From an uncultured Methanobrevibacter sp. (GTDB lineage Archaea > Methanobacteriota > Methanobacteria > Methanobacteriales > Methanobacteriaceae): 38,970 nucleotides of DNA. Made by a program: the position numbers and the translations under genes. The DNA lies in NCBI GenBank assembly GCA_900320955.1, contig ONUN01000013.1, forward strand, positions 1 to 38,970, in the 5' to 3' direction. The notes under the pieces are model-generated. The model did no database searches and was not told the DNA's origin. It saw only the letters and a program-made list of their open reading frames with translations. Shown in pieces: positions 16,463 to 25,400 of the stretch; the stretch's first letter is position 1, and every line of letters starts with the position of its first letter.

Positions 16463-16882
16463 ATGAATGCTTTTGAAAAGATTAAAAAATCATGGTGGGT
16501 AATTTTCCCTTTCACATTCATTTTTCCGGGATTCGGTTTTATCTATATTGGGATGAAATTCAACAATAGGAACTGGATTTTGGAAGGCATTACCTATGAA
16601 TTGCCATGGTTTTTCTATTTAGTGGCCTCTGCAATATATTCATCTTATTCAATGATTATATATTATGGATGGATTTTGTTTTTGGCAGCATTCATAGCAT
16701 TAATCAGGTCAATAATGGTTGCCATAAAGCTAGTCGACATTTATGATATGGATGAAAATCCTGTTGTAACAAAGGTTACTTCCACTCCATTAGGGAAAGC
16801 CAAAGAGGATTCCAGCATAGGGGCTTGCTGTATTTGTGTTATTTTTATTTTTATAATCTTTGCATTCGTAGCAATACTTTAA
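16463..16882 (+). CDS. small polytopic membrane protein, TelA cluster
   Basis: A 139-residue protein with about four hydrophobic segments (residues ~12-30, 45-62, 65-88, 118-138). The first helical pair has the PGFGFIYIGMKFNNRNW pattern seen in small membrane proteins with a glycine-rich hairpin. The C-terminal helix begins with GACCIC. No function known. It begins six bases after the telA stop and ends twelve bases before dtd, so it and perhaps dtd belong to the same transcript. Confidence 0.65.
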   Translation: MNAFEKIKKSWWVIFPFTFIFPGFGFIYIGMKFNNRNWILEGITYELPWFFYLVASAIYSSYSMIIYYGWILFLAAFIALIRSIMVAIKLVDIYDMDENPVVTKVTSTPLGKAKEDSSIGACCICVIFIFIIFAFVAIL

Positions 16883-16894
16883 GGAGAAAATTTA

Positions 16895-17341
16895 ATGAAA
16901 CTGATTGTTCAAAGAGTCACCAACTCCAGTGTAGAAGTGGATGGTGATATTGTAGGTGAAATTGAAAAGGGCTTGATGGTTTTGGTAGGATTTGGCCAAA
17001 ACGACACTGTCAGAGAGGCAGACTATCTTGCCAAAAAACTGGTGAAATTAAGGATTTTTAAGGATGAAAACGGAAGAATGAACAAATCCGTTATGGATAT
17101 TGGGGGCAAACTGTTGCTTGTTCCTCAATTTACATTATATGCTTCTACAAAAAAGAACAGACCTTCATTTCATAAGGCATTAAATCCGGATAAGGCAACT
17201 GAACTGTTTGACTATTTCACTGAACAATGCAGGCAACATGTTGATGTTGAAACAGGTGTTTTCGGCGCATATATGAAAGTCGATTTGTTGAATGACGGTC
17301 CGGTAACAATATTACTTGAAAAGGAATTTGATGAGGATTAA
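16895..17341 (+). CDS. dtd: D-aminoacyl-tRNA deacylase, bacterial/eukaryotic DTD type
   Basis: Removes D-amino acids (and glycine mischarged on tRNA-Ala) from tRNA, a translation quality-control enzyme. The N-terminus MKLIVQRVTNSSVEVDG, the LVPQFTLYA segment (usually SQFTLYA; here Ser is replaced by Pro), the GVFGAYMKV stretch and the NDGPVTILLE active-site segment are all characteristic of DTD1. Length 148 is normal. Most archaea use the unrelated DTD2, so this copy suggests lateral gain in the lineage. An AAGGAG ribosome site precedes the ATG. The stop overlaps the apparent true end of the convergent hypothetical gene. Confidence 0.93.
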   Translation: MKLIVQRVTNSSVEVDGDIVGEIEKGLMVLVGFGQNDTVREADYLAKKLVKLRIFKDENGRMNKSVMDIGGKLLLVPQFTLYASTKKNRPSFHKALNPDKATELFDYFTEQCRQHVDVETGVFGAYMKVDLLNDGPVTILLEKEFDED

Positions 17342-17882
17342 TATAATTTTTCCCCAGTATATTCATTTTCTTCAGTGTAAATCCTGATTAATGTGTCAAC
17401 AGTATCATCATACGAGTGTAGATAAACAATACTCCTTCACCGTCCTTTGCTCCTTTTTTGAAGCTGTCGTCAGGGTCATAGATTTTGGTTGAGTGAAGCG
17501 CCAATCTTGAGAGGTTCTGCTTAGGATGTGTTCCTGTCTTTTTGAATAGGGTATTTAGCCAATTGTATGCATTGTCTTTAAGATTTACTTTTGCAATAGG
17601 GTCTGCTAATGCCTTTTTTATTTTATCCTGTCTTTTTTGAAGTGTATTTTCAATTCCAAGAATTTCTTCTACTTTGCTAACATCCTTTTCAAGGCATCTG
17701 TATCCTTCTGGTCTTCCGGTAACTTTGATAATTCCATCAACGAAATCTTTTCTTCTAAAGTCTCTCATGTAACATTTTACCTTTTCAAAGTCTTCATCTG
17801 GAATTCTCTGATTGAGACCATAAAGATAACCGTATTCATTAGCGTCATAACATTTTGTTTCCATTTTTAACTCTTCTGCCAT
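17338..17882 (-). pseudogene. hypothetical protein gene with a probable single-base frameshift near its 3' end
   Basis: The main frame runs from an ATG at 17882 (an in-frame ATG at 17891 is also possible) to a stop at 17388 and gives a charged, mostly helical protein of about 165 residues that I do not recognise. Its last residues after GVLFIYT are atypical (RMMILLTH). In the neighbouring frame, from about 17412 on, the minus strand reads SYDDTVDTLIRIYTEENEYT then GEKLY and stops at 17338, exactly overlapping the dtd stop as TTAA, as convergent genes here do elsewhere. A one-base loss near 17405-17415 would explain this. No slippery heptamer is seen, so programmed shifting is unlikely; a mutation or a sequence error fits better. 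Confidence 0.6.
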
Positions 17883-18035
17883 TCTAATCAACTCTACAAT
17901 ATGCTCTAATATGAAATATTATGGTTTAATGATTAATTTTCTTAACTTTTATTGTTTAAAAAAGTTTATATTAACTTATATTTTCACTAGCATATATTAA
18001 AAATCTTTTTAAATTAATAATCCAAATTAATTAAC

Positions 18036-18410
18036 ATGGCAGAAAATAACAAGAGCAATCGCGAATTCGGTTCTAATTTTGATAAGGATGAAGCCAATGA
18101 AATATTTGATAAATTAGATAAAATCAATTCTAACGATTCTAAGAATTTGGATAAAAATATGGTTTCTATTAAAGACGTTTCAGAATTATTGAAAGAAGCT
18201 AAAAATGTTGATGCTGGCAAAGCTATTGAATTATATAAAAGGGTTTTAGTTATAATGCCGGAAAATATTGAAGCGTATGAGGGATTGGCTGACATTTGTC
18301 GCAAACAAAAGGATAAGGAAAGTGAAAGGGATATCCTAAAGAAAGCTATTCAAAATGTTGACGGGTCCAGTAAAAATAATTTGATGAAAAGATTGAAGGA
18401 AATCAGTTAA
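18036..18410 (+). CDS. small TPR-like protein
   Basis: A 124-residue protein with a charged, Asn/Lys-rich N-terminus and a C-terminal helical part holding one and a half tetratricopeptide-like repeats: AGKAIELYKRVLVIMPENIEAYEGLADICRKQ. It would mediate protein contacts; no catalytic motif. A TATA-like TTTTTAAATTAATAATCC at about 18007-18024 gives a nearly leaderless transcript. The PPOX gene follows after 24 bases with its own ribosome site and may be co-transcribed. Confidence 0.7.
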   Translation: MAENNKSNREFGSNFDKDEANEIFDKLDKINSNDSKNLDKNMVSIKDVSELLKEAKNVDAGKAIELYKRVLVIMPENIEAYEGLADICRKQKDKESERDILKKAIQNVDGSSKNNLMKRLKEIS

Positions 18411-18434
18411 ATTGCATGTTTTAGAGGTAGAATC

Positions 18435-18905
18435 ATGTTTCGAAAAATGAGAAGACACAAGCAAGAGTTATCAGAAGAGGAGTGTATTGAAATATTGACC
18501 GATGAACCTAGAGGTGTTTTAGCGCTTTTGGGGGATAATGATTATCCTTATGCATTGCCTATGAGTCATGTCTTTGTTGATGGTAAAATCTATTTTCATG
18601 GAGCTATGGAAGGTCATAAGAATGATGCAATTAAAAAACATGACAAGGTATCCTATTGCGTGATGGATTCCGGCGTTAAAAAGGAGGATAGCTGGTGGTA
18701 TACCTTCAAAAGTGTCATAATCTTTGGAAAAATTAAAACCATTAAAGACAAAAATGAAAAAATCGATAAGTTGACTTATCTTGGAGACAAGTTTTTTCCG
18801 ACTCATGAAGAAACGGTACGTGAAATCGACAGACTACTTGATAAAACTGAAGTTTTTGAAATTACTATAGATCATATGTCTGGAAAAATTGTTCGGGAAA
18901 AATAG
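18435..18905 (+). CDS. PPOX/NimA-type flavin-binding protein
   Basis: A 156-residue protein of the pyridoxamine-5'-phosphate-oxidase-like split-barrel fold. EPRGVLALLGDNDYPYALPM, FVDGKIYFHGAMEGHKNDAI and DKVSYCVMD are the usual blocks of the NimA/nitroimidazole-resistance-like branch, which binds FMN or related flavin as a dimer. True pyridoxine oxidase motifs are absent. A likely role is a flavin- or F420-dependent reductase; substrate unknown. The AGAGGT ribosome site precedes the ATG. A highly structured non-coding region follows. Confidence 0.85.
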   Translation: MFRKMRRHKQELSEEECIEILTDEPRGVLALLGDNDYPYALPMSHVFVDGKIYFHGAMEGHKNDAIKKHDKVSYCVMDSGVKKEDSWWYTFKSVIIFGKIKTIKDKNEKIDKLTYLGDKFFPTHEETVREIDRLLDKTEVFEITIDHMSGKIVREK

Positions 18906-18922
18906 AATTGGTATTTTGGAGT

Positions 18923-18954
18923 GAAATTAAATATGGTGAGTCATATTTAATTTC
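18923..18954. repeat. perfect 13-bp hairpin
   Basis: GAAATTAAATATG and CATATTTAATTTC flank GTGAGT. It starts 18 bases after the PPOX gene but lacks a following T-run, so it may be a processing or protection hairpin, or a protein site, rather than a plain terminator. Confidence 0.6.
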
Positions 18955-18976
18955 AAGAGAGTAGTCATATGTTTTC

Positions 18977-19010
18977 ATTAAATTAGAAAAATATCTTAGC
19001 CTAATTTAAT
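18977..19010. repeat. 10-bp inverted repeat, 14-base spacer
   Basis: ATTAAATTAG (18977-18986) and CTAATTTAAT (19001-19010) are exact inverse copies. The spacing of about two helical turns centre to centre would suit a dimeric DNA-binding protein. Confidence 0.45.
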
Positions 19011-19039
19011 CAATCGGAGTAGTAATGAAAAAATAGATT

Positions 19040-19055
19040 TTTAGGTAAACCTAAA
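19040..19055. promoter_or_regulatory. TTTAGG-N4-CCTAAA operator-like site upstream of ung
   Basis: TTTAGGTAAACCTAAA, arms of seven bases with a two-base centre. It matches the sites at 33561-33576 and 4687-4702. Confidence 0.55.
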
Positions 19056-19097
19056 TTTTTTCACTATTAATAAATTATCAACTGTAGTATATAAATA

Positions 19098-19113
19098 TTT
19101 TGGTATGCCTAAA
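19098..19113. promoter_or_regulatory. second, weaker operator-like site at the ung promoter
   Basis: TTTTGGTATGCCTAAA differs from the better sites mainly in its left arm. It directly follows the TATA-like element, between it and the expected transcript start, the classical place for an archaeal repressor. Confidence 0.4.
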
Positions 19114-19150
19114 GAAAAAATAATATATTCCAAGCAATAAAATATCTCTT

Positions 19151-19810
19151 ATGATAGGCAACGATTGGGATTTGGCATTAAAGGAAGAATTTGAAAAGGA
19201 CTATTTTTTAAAAATTAATGATTTCATCAATAAAGAATATGAAACAAAGACAATATATCCTCCATATGATGAAATATTCAATGCATTTAAATTAACACCC
19301 TTAAACGAAGTTAAAGTTGTTATTTTAGGCCAGGACCCTTATCATGAAAAGGGACAGGCTCATGGACTAGCATTTTCAACACCTGCGGGCAGGCCAAAAC
19401 CAAGATCACTCAACAACATCTTTAAAGAAATCAATGCTGAATATGACTATCCAATTCCAGAATCAGGATGCTTGGAATCATGGGCAAATCAGGGCGTATT
19501 TTTACTCAATACAGTTTTGACAGTCGAAGAAGGTAACGCAAACTCCCACAGCAAATGCGGATGGCAAATCTTTACAGATAATGTGATAAAACTATTGGAC
19601 AATCAAACTCAACCTATAGTATTTTTGCTTTGGGGAAAACAGGCTGAAAAGAAAAAGGAATTGATAAAAAATCCAAATCATCTCGTATTGATAACATCTC
19701 ATCCTTCACCTTTTTCTGCAAGACGGGGATTTTTCGGTTCAAATCATTTTATAAAAGCCAATGAATTTTTAAAGAAGAATAATATAAAAGAAATAAATTG
19801 GAAATTATGA
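19151..19810 (+). CDS. ung: family 1 uracil-DNA glycosylase
   Basis: Removes uracil from DNA to start base excision repair. All family 1 motifs are present: GQDPYHEKGQAHGLAFS with catalytic Asp62, LLNTVLTVEEG, and HPSPFSARRGFFGSNHF with the catalytic His. Length 219 is standard. Family 1 enzymes are rare in archaea, most of which use families 4 or 5, so bacterial ancestry is likely. The promoter carries two operator-like sites, one between TATA and transcript start, suggesting specific repression. Its stop lies one base before the convergent secreted-protein gene's stop. Confidence 0.96.
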   Translation: MIGNDWDLALKEEFEKDYFLKINDFINKEYETKTIYPPYDEIFNAFKLTPLNEVKVVILGQDPYHEKGQAHGLAFSTPAGRPKPRSLNNIFKEINAEYDYPIPESGCLESWANQGVFLLNTVLTVEEGNANSHSKCGWQIFTDNVIKLLDNQTQPIVFLLWGKQAEKKKELIKNPNHLVLITSHPSPFSARRGFFGSNHFIKANEFLKKNNIKEINWKL

Positions 19811-19811
19811 T

Positions 19812-20414
19812 TCAGCTCATAACTCCAAAGTTGATGCCATTGCTTCCAACTGATACGAAGGAATGATGCCCCTTATCGTTTTGAGGGTAATCATATCTTT
19901 GGGATTCAATTGCATTTACAACCTTATAATTGTTATACTCATTATTGAGCAGAGAATAGAATTCTGTCTTGTTGTAATTTGACTTGTTTGCACTTTTCAC
20001 CACTTCTTTGATTGTTGGTGTTATGTCACTGCCTCTCCATGCGATATAATAGAAATCATCGCCTGCTGAAAACCATAGCTTGGAGTTGTTTGCTCCGTCA
20101 TGGCGGTCATATGTCATGAAATGAATTGCATCATGGCCTGCAACATTAACTTTTTTGATGTGACTGTTGTGCTCCAGGAAATAGCCATACAAATCCAGTA
20201 TTCTTGGATTAACGTATCTTATTGTAAAAACATCAATGTCCTCATCGAATTCATACATGTTGAAGTCGCTTGAATAGGGATTTTCGTATTCCGGAGGAAT
20301 CTTGAACTCCTCATAGCCCACAATAGCCTCAGTCCAATTGGAGCTATCAATAGCATTTACTGCATTAATTAAAAACATTATCATAAAAATTAAAATCATG
20401 ATTTTTTTAAGCAT
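19812..20414 (-). CDS. small secreted protein
   Basis: A 200-residue protein with a clear signal peptide (MLKKIMILIFMIMFLINAVNA, about residues 1-21) and a mature domain of mixed alpha/beta character that lacks cysteine and known catalytic motifs. Acidic segments (EFDEDIDVF) and a central HDAIHFMTYD stretch are visible. It shares a general plan, though not clear sequence, with the gene at 21144-21593. A TATA-like CTATTTAAATAATATC about 25 bases before the ATG suggests a leaderless transcript. Function unknown. Confidence 0.72.
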   Translation of the reverse strand: MLKKIMILIFMIMFLINAVNAIDSSNWTEAIVGYEEFKIPPEYENPYSSDFNMYEFDEDIDVFTIRYVNPRILDLYGYFLEHNSHIKKVNVAGHDAIHFMTYDRHDGANNSKLWFSAGDDFYYIAWRGSDITPTIKEVVKSANKSNYNKTEFYSLLNNEYNNYKVVNAIESQRYDYPQNDKGHHSFVSVGSNGINFGVMS

Positions 20415-20482
20415 GTTAAATACTGTGTTTGATATTATTTAAATAGAGTATGGAAATCATTGTTAAAATGCAATTTCATTTG

Positions 20483-21067
20483 TTAAATTATGATTTTATA
20501 TTTTGAAGTTCTTCTGTCCCTGTCTTTTGAGTCCATATCAACTAAATCATAAACTAATGGATTTGAAATAAGCATTTTCCAAATTTCATAGGTAACATTG
20601 ATAAAGTCATCATTGAGTTTTATATGGTCACGGATTATGGGGCATTCATATGGAAATTCAGTTTCATCTAAAACTAGATGGAATTCACCATTTTTAGATA
20701 TGTGAGGTACCAAAGGAAATGTTCTGCATTGAATCGGTCTGATTGACCTGTCGCATCTTGGCGGATTTTTGCATTTTACAAGGTATATATTGTCTTTCCA
20801 TGAATGGGGATATCTGATTTCAGATGAGTCCATGTAATATAGTTCAAAATCAGGGCTGTCTTCATACATTAACTCTTCACCCGGAAGTAAGTATAAGACA
20901 AGCTCTTCTGCGTGTGTTTCATCAGCATCGTAAACGCAACACACTTCACCGCATAATTTTCCACAATCAAAATCGACAGGAGTTACCTCATCAAGTCTTT
21001 GATAAATTCTTTGAATTGTTTTTTTCATTTCTTTTGCTGTAATTTCCATATTATCTAAATGATACAT
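20483..21067 (-). CDS. YkgJ-family cysteine cluster protein
   Basis: A 194-residue protein with the cysteine pattern of the YkgJ family: DCGKLCGEVCC near residue 35, then CKNPPRCDRSIRPIQCRTFPLVPH and a later ECP. These cysteines are proposed to bind zinc or an iron-sulfur cluster; the cellular role is unknown. The start may be the first ATG (21067) or MEITAKEMKK at 21049. Divergent from a small secreted protein gene; the shared 77-base region holds TATA-like elements for both. Confidence 0.82.
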   Translation of the reverse strand: MYHLDNMEITAKEMKKTIQRIYQRLDEVTPVDFDCGKLCGEVCCVYDADETHAEELVLYLLPGEELMYEDSPDFELYYMDSSEIRYPHSWKDNIYLVKCKNPPRCDRSIRPIQCRTFPLVPHISKNGEFHLVLDETEFPYECPIIRDHIKLNDDFINVTYEIWKMLISNPLVYDLVDMDSKDRDRRTSKYKIII

Positions 21068-21143
21068 TAAATTTGAAATTAATTAAATTTTTTGAAAAGT
21101 TATTTAATGTATGATGGGAATATATATTTTAAGGTGAATATTT

Positions 21144-21593
21144 ATGTTAAAAAAGTTATCCATTTTGATAATTCTAACTATCTTCATGATGGGCTTTGTA
21201 TCAGCTCAGGAAGTGTCCGATTTTAAATTTAATAGTGATTTTAAAGGTGTTGGCAATGGGGTTTATCATAAATATGGTTCAACACGAGAACCGGAACAAA
21301 GTTTAGCGATTGTTCCATTTTCCAAATCCAGTGGCGATGATTACTTTAAAAATGACACTAAATACAATTATACTGTAAATGAATCAATAAATAAAACTTA
21401 TAATTTCGTTGACAAACCTTTAAAAGAGCAAGGATCATGTGAAATAATCAAAGTAGACGGCAAGTATTTTATTGTAGAGTCATGGCAAAAAATTAACAGT
21501 AAAAGCTCTTTTAATGTTACATTTAAAAATCTCATGGAATTCAATAAGTTAAATAATGTTGATCCTGTTAATGTATCTGAAGTTGTCAAGTAA
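21144..21593 (+). CDS. small secreted protein
   Basis: A 149-residue protein with a signal peptide of about 21 residues (LSILIILTIFMMGFVSA) and an Asn/Lys-rich mature part with several potential N-glycosylation sites (NDT, NYT, NES, NKT, NVT). No known domain. It precedes the HTH-FHA gene by 83 bases, with an AT-rich stretch between that can hold a separate promoter, so co-transcription with the kinase locus is not assured. Confidence 0.68.
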   Translation: MLKKLSILIILTIFMMGFVSAQEVSDFKFNSDFKGVGNGVYHKYGSTREPEQSLAIVPFSKSSGDDYFKNDTKYNYTVNESINKTYNFVDKPLKEQGSCEIIKVDGKYFIVESWQKINSKSSFNVTFKNLMEFNKLNNVDPVNVSEVVK

Positions 21594-21676
21594 AGCATTT
21601 CCTTTATGTGATTTATTAAATATTTATCAGAATATAATATTGTAAAAAAATTAAATCGCCTCTTGGAGAGTTTTAC

Positions 21677-22444
21677 ATGAGTGATTCGGAGTTAACAAAT
21701 ACAGAATTAATAGACTCTTTTGACTGCAATATCATATCTAAGAAATTGGCATCCATAAACAATAATGTCAGATTCTCAATTTTGGAAATTTTAAGGGATT
21801 ACAGCAAAGAACCCTTATATTCTCGTGAAATAAATTCGATTCTTTTAAATAAGTATAACATTTCCATAACAGTTCAAATGCTTGGACAACACCTGAAGCA
21901 GCTTGTCGAATCTGAGCTGATTGAAGAGGGGGCTGTCAAAAAAGAAGTAGTAAATAAAGTTGGACAAAGAAATGTCAATGGATATTCATTGAAGGACAAT
22001 GCCTTTGAAGATTTGTTTTTGGAAATATCCTTCTTTTCCGATGAAATCTTAACATTCTTTGATTTGCACAAAATCCATCTTGCGTTGGAAGAGGGTTCTT
22101 GCATAATAACAATATTCAATGGGCCTGATAAGGGTAAAACATTCATGGTGCACAAAGATGAATGCATATTGATTGGTCGTAAAAGCAGTTTCACAGATGA
22201 AGACTTTGAATTTCCCGTGATTCTGTTGGACAATGAATATGAAACAGTTTCAAATGTTTCAAAACCTCATTTAAAGCTATTCAATAATCAAGACAAATGG
22301 TATGTTGTTGATGGCGGAAGTTCAAACGGAACCTTTATAAAAGATATTGAAATTCCAATAAACAAAGCTGTTGAAGTTAAAAATAACTCTTTTGTAAAAT
22401 TATCCAGGGGCAATGGCGGAGCCGTAATTCACGTTTCCTATTAG
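21677..22444 (+). CDS. winged-helix plus FHA domain protein
   Basis: A 255-residue two-domain protein. Residues about 25-110 form a winged-helix DNA-binding-like region (VRFSILEILRDYSKEPLYSR ... LGQHLKQLVESELIEEG). Residues about 140-255 are a forkhead-associated domain with every phosphothreonine-binding landmark: LIGRKS (GR 167-168), SKPH (S195, H198) and SSNGTF (N217). It should therefore read threonine phosphorylation and turn it into transcription control or scaffolding. It lies nine bases upstream of the giant kinase-Hsp70 gene, the obvious writer of the mark. GGAGAG ribosome site. The coupling is inference; the domains are clear. Confidence 0.88.
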   Translation: MSDSELTNTELIDSFDCNIISKKLASINNNVRFSILEILRDYSKEPLYSREINSILLNKYNISITVQMLGQHLKQLVESELIEEGAVKKEVVNKVGQRNVNGYSLKDNAFEDLFLEISFFSDEILTFFDLHKIHLALEEGSCIITIFNGPDKGKTFMVHKDECILIGRKSSFTDEDFEFPVILLDNEYETVSNVSKPHLKLFNNQDKWYVVDGGSSNGTFIKDIEIPINKAVEVKNNSFVKLSRGNGGAVIHVSY

Positions 22445-22453
22445 AATTTGGTG

Positions 22454-25400
22454 ATGTTGTTGGATTTGGATGATATTAAAACTTTGGTTGGCGAATTCTT
22501 CAATGGCCAATATGAAGTTAAAAAGTTTTTAGGCGAAGGATCGTTTGCCAAGGTTTATCTTGTAAAGCATAATTATCTTGAAGACCTTCGGGCAATGAAA
22601 ATCATCAAGGAGCCTGTAAGTCCTACAACCAACATCAAATCAGTATTCAAAGAAGTGATGCTTGCAACCAAATTGAGGCATGAAAATATCATAAGCATAT
22701 ATGATGCAGGAATCATGTCAACATTCAGGCAAAATAAAAAAGATTTGGCTTTTTTTGTAATGGAGTACGTACAGGGCGGAGATTTGGAACAATATCTGAA
22801 TTCCTTTATAAATTCAGATATTCTGATGCCTATCGATAAGGTGCTTACTTTAATAAAACAGATATTGATGGGATTGAACACACTTCACATGTCAAATCCT
22901 CCAATAATACACAGGGATTTAAAGCTTAACAATATCCTGCTTACTTTTGATAACTTTGGTGAAATTATCGTTAAAATTTCCGATTTTGGCTTTTCAAAGG
23001 AGGTTACAACAGGAATTTCAGACATTGACATAGTGGGCACAAGACCGTATATGGCTCCCGAATGCTTTAACAAAGAAATATCCACCATGACTGATATTTA
23101 TGCGGTAGGTGTTATTTTTTATCAGCTTTTGACAAATAACTTTCCATGTGACATTGGGGAGTTTTCCATGGAAGACCTGCTGGAATTGAATCCTTGGAAG
23201 ACACAATTCAAACCTCCAAGCCACTACAATAAAAATGTTTCAACAAATCTTGATGAAATTGTCATGAAGTGTCTGCAAACAAATCCGAAGGACAGATATC
23301 AAAATGCTTCCGAACTATTGTATGATGTTGAAATAGCCATCAATAAACTGGAACCTGCTGGTTATATGGATAACGCAAATGAGTCTATTGAGGTCTCTTG
23401 TGATTATCTTATCAATGATTCTCTTAAGTATGCCTTCAGGTTGGCTAAAAGGGAAAACGGATTGGATAGTGCTATTGAAATTTTGGAAAATGAATTGTTG
23501 AATGATTATGAAGTCCGCCAGCATTATGGTGAAACGTTAAAGATGTGGAAATCTCAAAATCCAGATGTAAAACTAATTTCAAAAGCGTTCACCGTTAATC
23601 TCGGTGGAAAAAATTATTATTTGGCAATCGATTTGGTGAAGGAGGCAATAGCTTACAATCCTTCAATAAAAAATAAATTCGGCCATTATATTGATTTGTG
23701 GAAAATTTTCATTGACCTGTCAAAAGATGTCAATCTGATTAAGGCAATCCTTTCGCTGGAAGAGCTTATGGAAAAAAATAAGCATGTCATGGAGATGTAT
23801 GCTCCAATTATCAACACCCTTAAAACTTATTCTGTTGAAGAGATTGTTGCACAGTCAAATCATTTGGTCAATTTGAACAATCTGGTTGATGCAGCCAATC
23901 TGATGGAATTTGCAGTCGTTTTTGATTCAAGTATCAGGGACGCTTATGAATATAGGTTATCTTTATGGAAACAGAATATGAATCATGAATTTAAGGTATC
24001 CAATAAGTTCAAGGACAATACCATTGACTATGCAATTGATTTGGGAACTACCGATTCCATTCTTTCATACTATAATGGTGGAAATCCTATTGTTATCAAA
24101 AATTATCTTACTGGTGATGATTTTACACCTTCAGCTGTTTTGATTGATGGGGATAACAATATTCATGTAGGCGAGGATGCTAAAAATGCCTTGTGGGCTG
24201 ATGATAGGAATGCAGTTTCCGAGTTCAAGCATGATATGGGATTATCGATTCCTTTCAGTTTTCAAAAATCTTCACGTATAATGCAGCCTGAAGAGCTATC
24301 TGCGGAAATTCTGAAAGATTTGAGAACTTCTGCATATGAGCAGCTTGGCGTAAATGTTGAGCATGCGGTCATTTGCGTTCCTGTAAATTCAAACTACATT
24401 AAAACCAAAGCGATAAATGATGCTGCAGACCTTGCCGGATTGAGATCACATAGTCTTTTGCTGGAACCGGTTGCAGTTTCAATAGCATATGATTTGAAGG
24501 AAAATAATTGGCTTATTTATGATTTGGGCGGTGGCACTTTCAGTCTTTCACTGATTAGGTATTCCTGTGGTGAAATTGATAGTTTGAACAGTATCAGACT
24601 GGATGATTTTGGAGGAAATGCTTTTGACTGGGCTATTGTCGATGAAATTTTTGTACCCAAGATAGCCAAACAGTTAAAACTGGAAGATTTCAGGCGAGAC
24701 AACAATGGATATAAGAGAATTTTTTCTAAGCTTAAGGTCGTTGCCGAAAATTCTAAAAAAGAATTGTCAAAAGGTAGCAGTGCAGATATATTTATTCATA
24801 ATCTTTTCATTGATTATGACTTCACCTATACTTTAACAAGAGATATCTTCTTGGAAATTATTGAACCTTTGATTAAACCTACATTTAATTTAGTACAAAA
24901 GTTATTAAATGATAACTCTCTTTCAAGCGATGATATTGATAAGGTCATTCTTGTAGGTGGGTCATGCACAAGTCCGATAGTTCAGGAGTTAATCAATGAA
25001 AATTTGAAAATGGACCTTGAACATAGCATAAACCCGCTTACCGTTGTTGCCAAAGGAGCGTCAATATATGCTGGCATGCTTAAAAAGCCTAATGTTGACA
25101 TTTCATCAAATCCATTTTCAATGATGTTAAATATCCAGAAAGATTATGTCAGCGGAAGGGTCTTTACGATAGATGACAAATATTCATTTCTGGGTTTTTA
25201 TATTGAATTCATCAACGACCAATACTCGACTGGAAAAGTTCCAATCAATCTAGACGGCACGTTTAATGTGCCAATATCATATGGAGATTATGAAATAGTA
25301 TTGTATGACCATAATAAAAAAGTCGAAATCGATGAAAAGTCCCCGATTTTAGTTAAAAACGATAAAATGTTCATCAAGTTTTTTGACAATGCATTTTCAT

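Larger units (their letters stand above)
18906..19150. promoter_or_regulatory. structured intergenic region before ung
   Basis: No gene over 20 codons. In order: a perfect 13-bp hairpin (18923-18954), a 10-bp inverted repeat with 14-base spacer (18977-19010), a GGAG followed by a three-codon ATG-AAA-AAA-TAG (19016-19036), a TTTAGG-N4-CCTAAA site (19040-19055), a TATA-like TATATAAATATT (19088-19099) and a second, weaker operator-like site (19098-19113). Confidence 0.55.
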
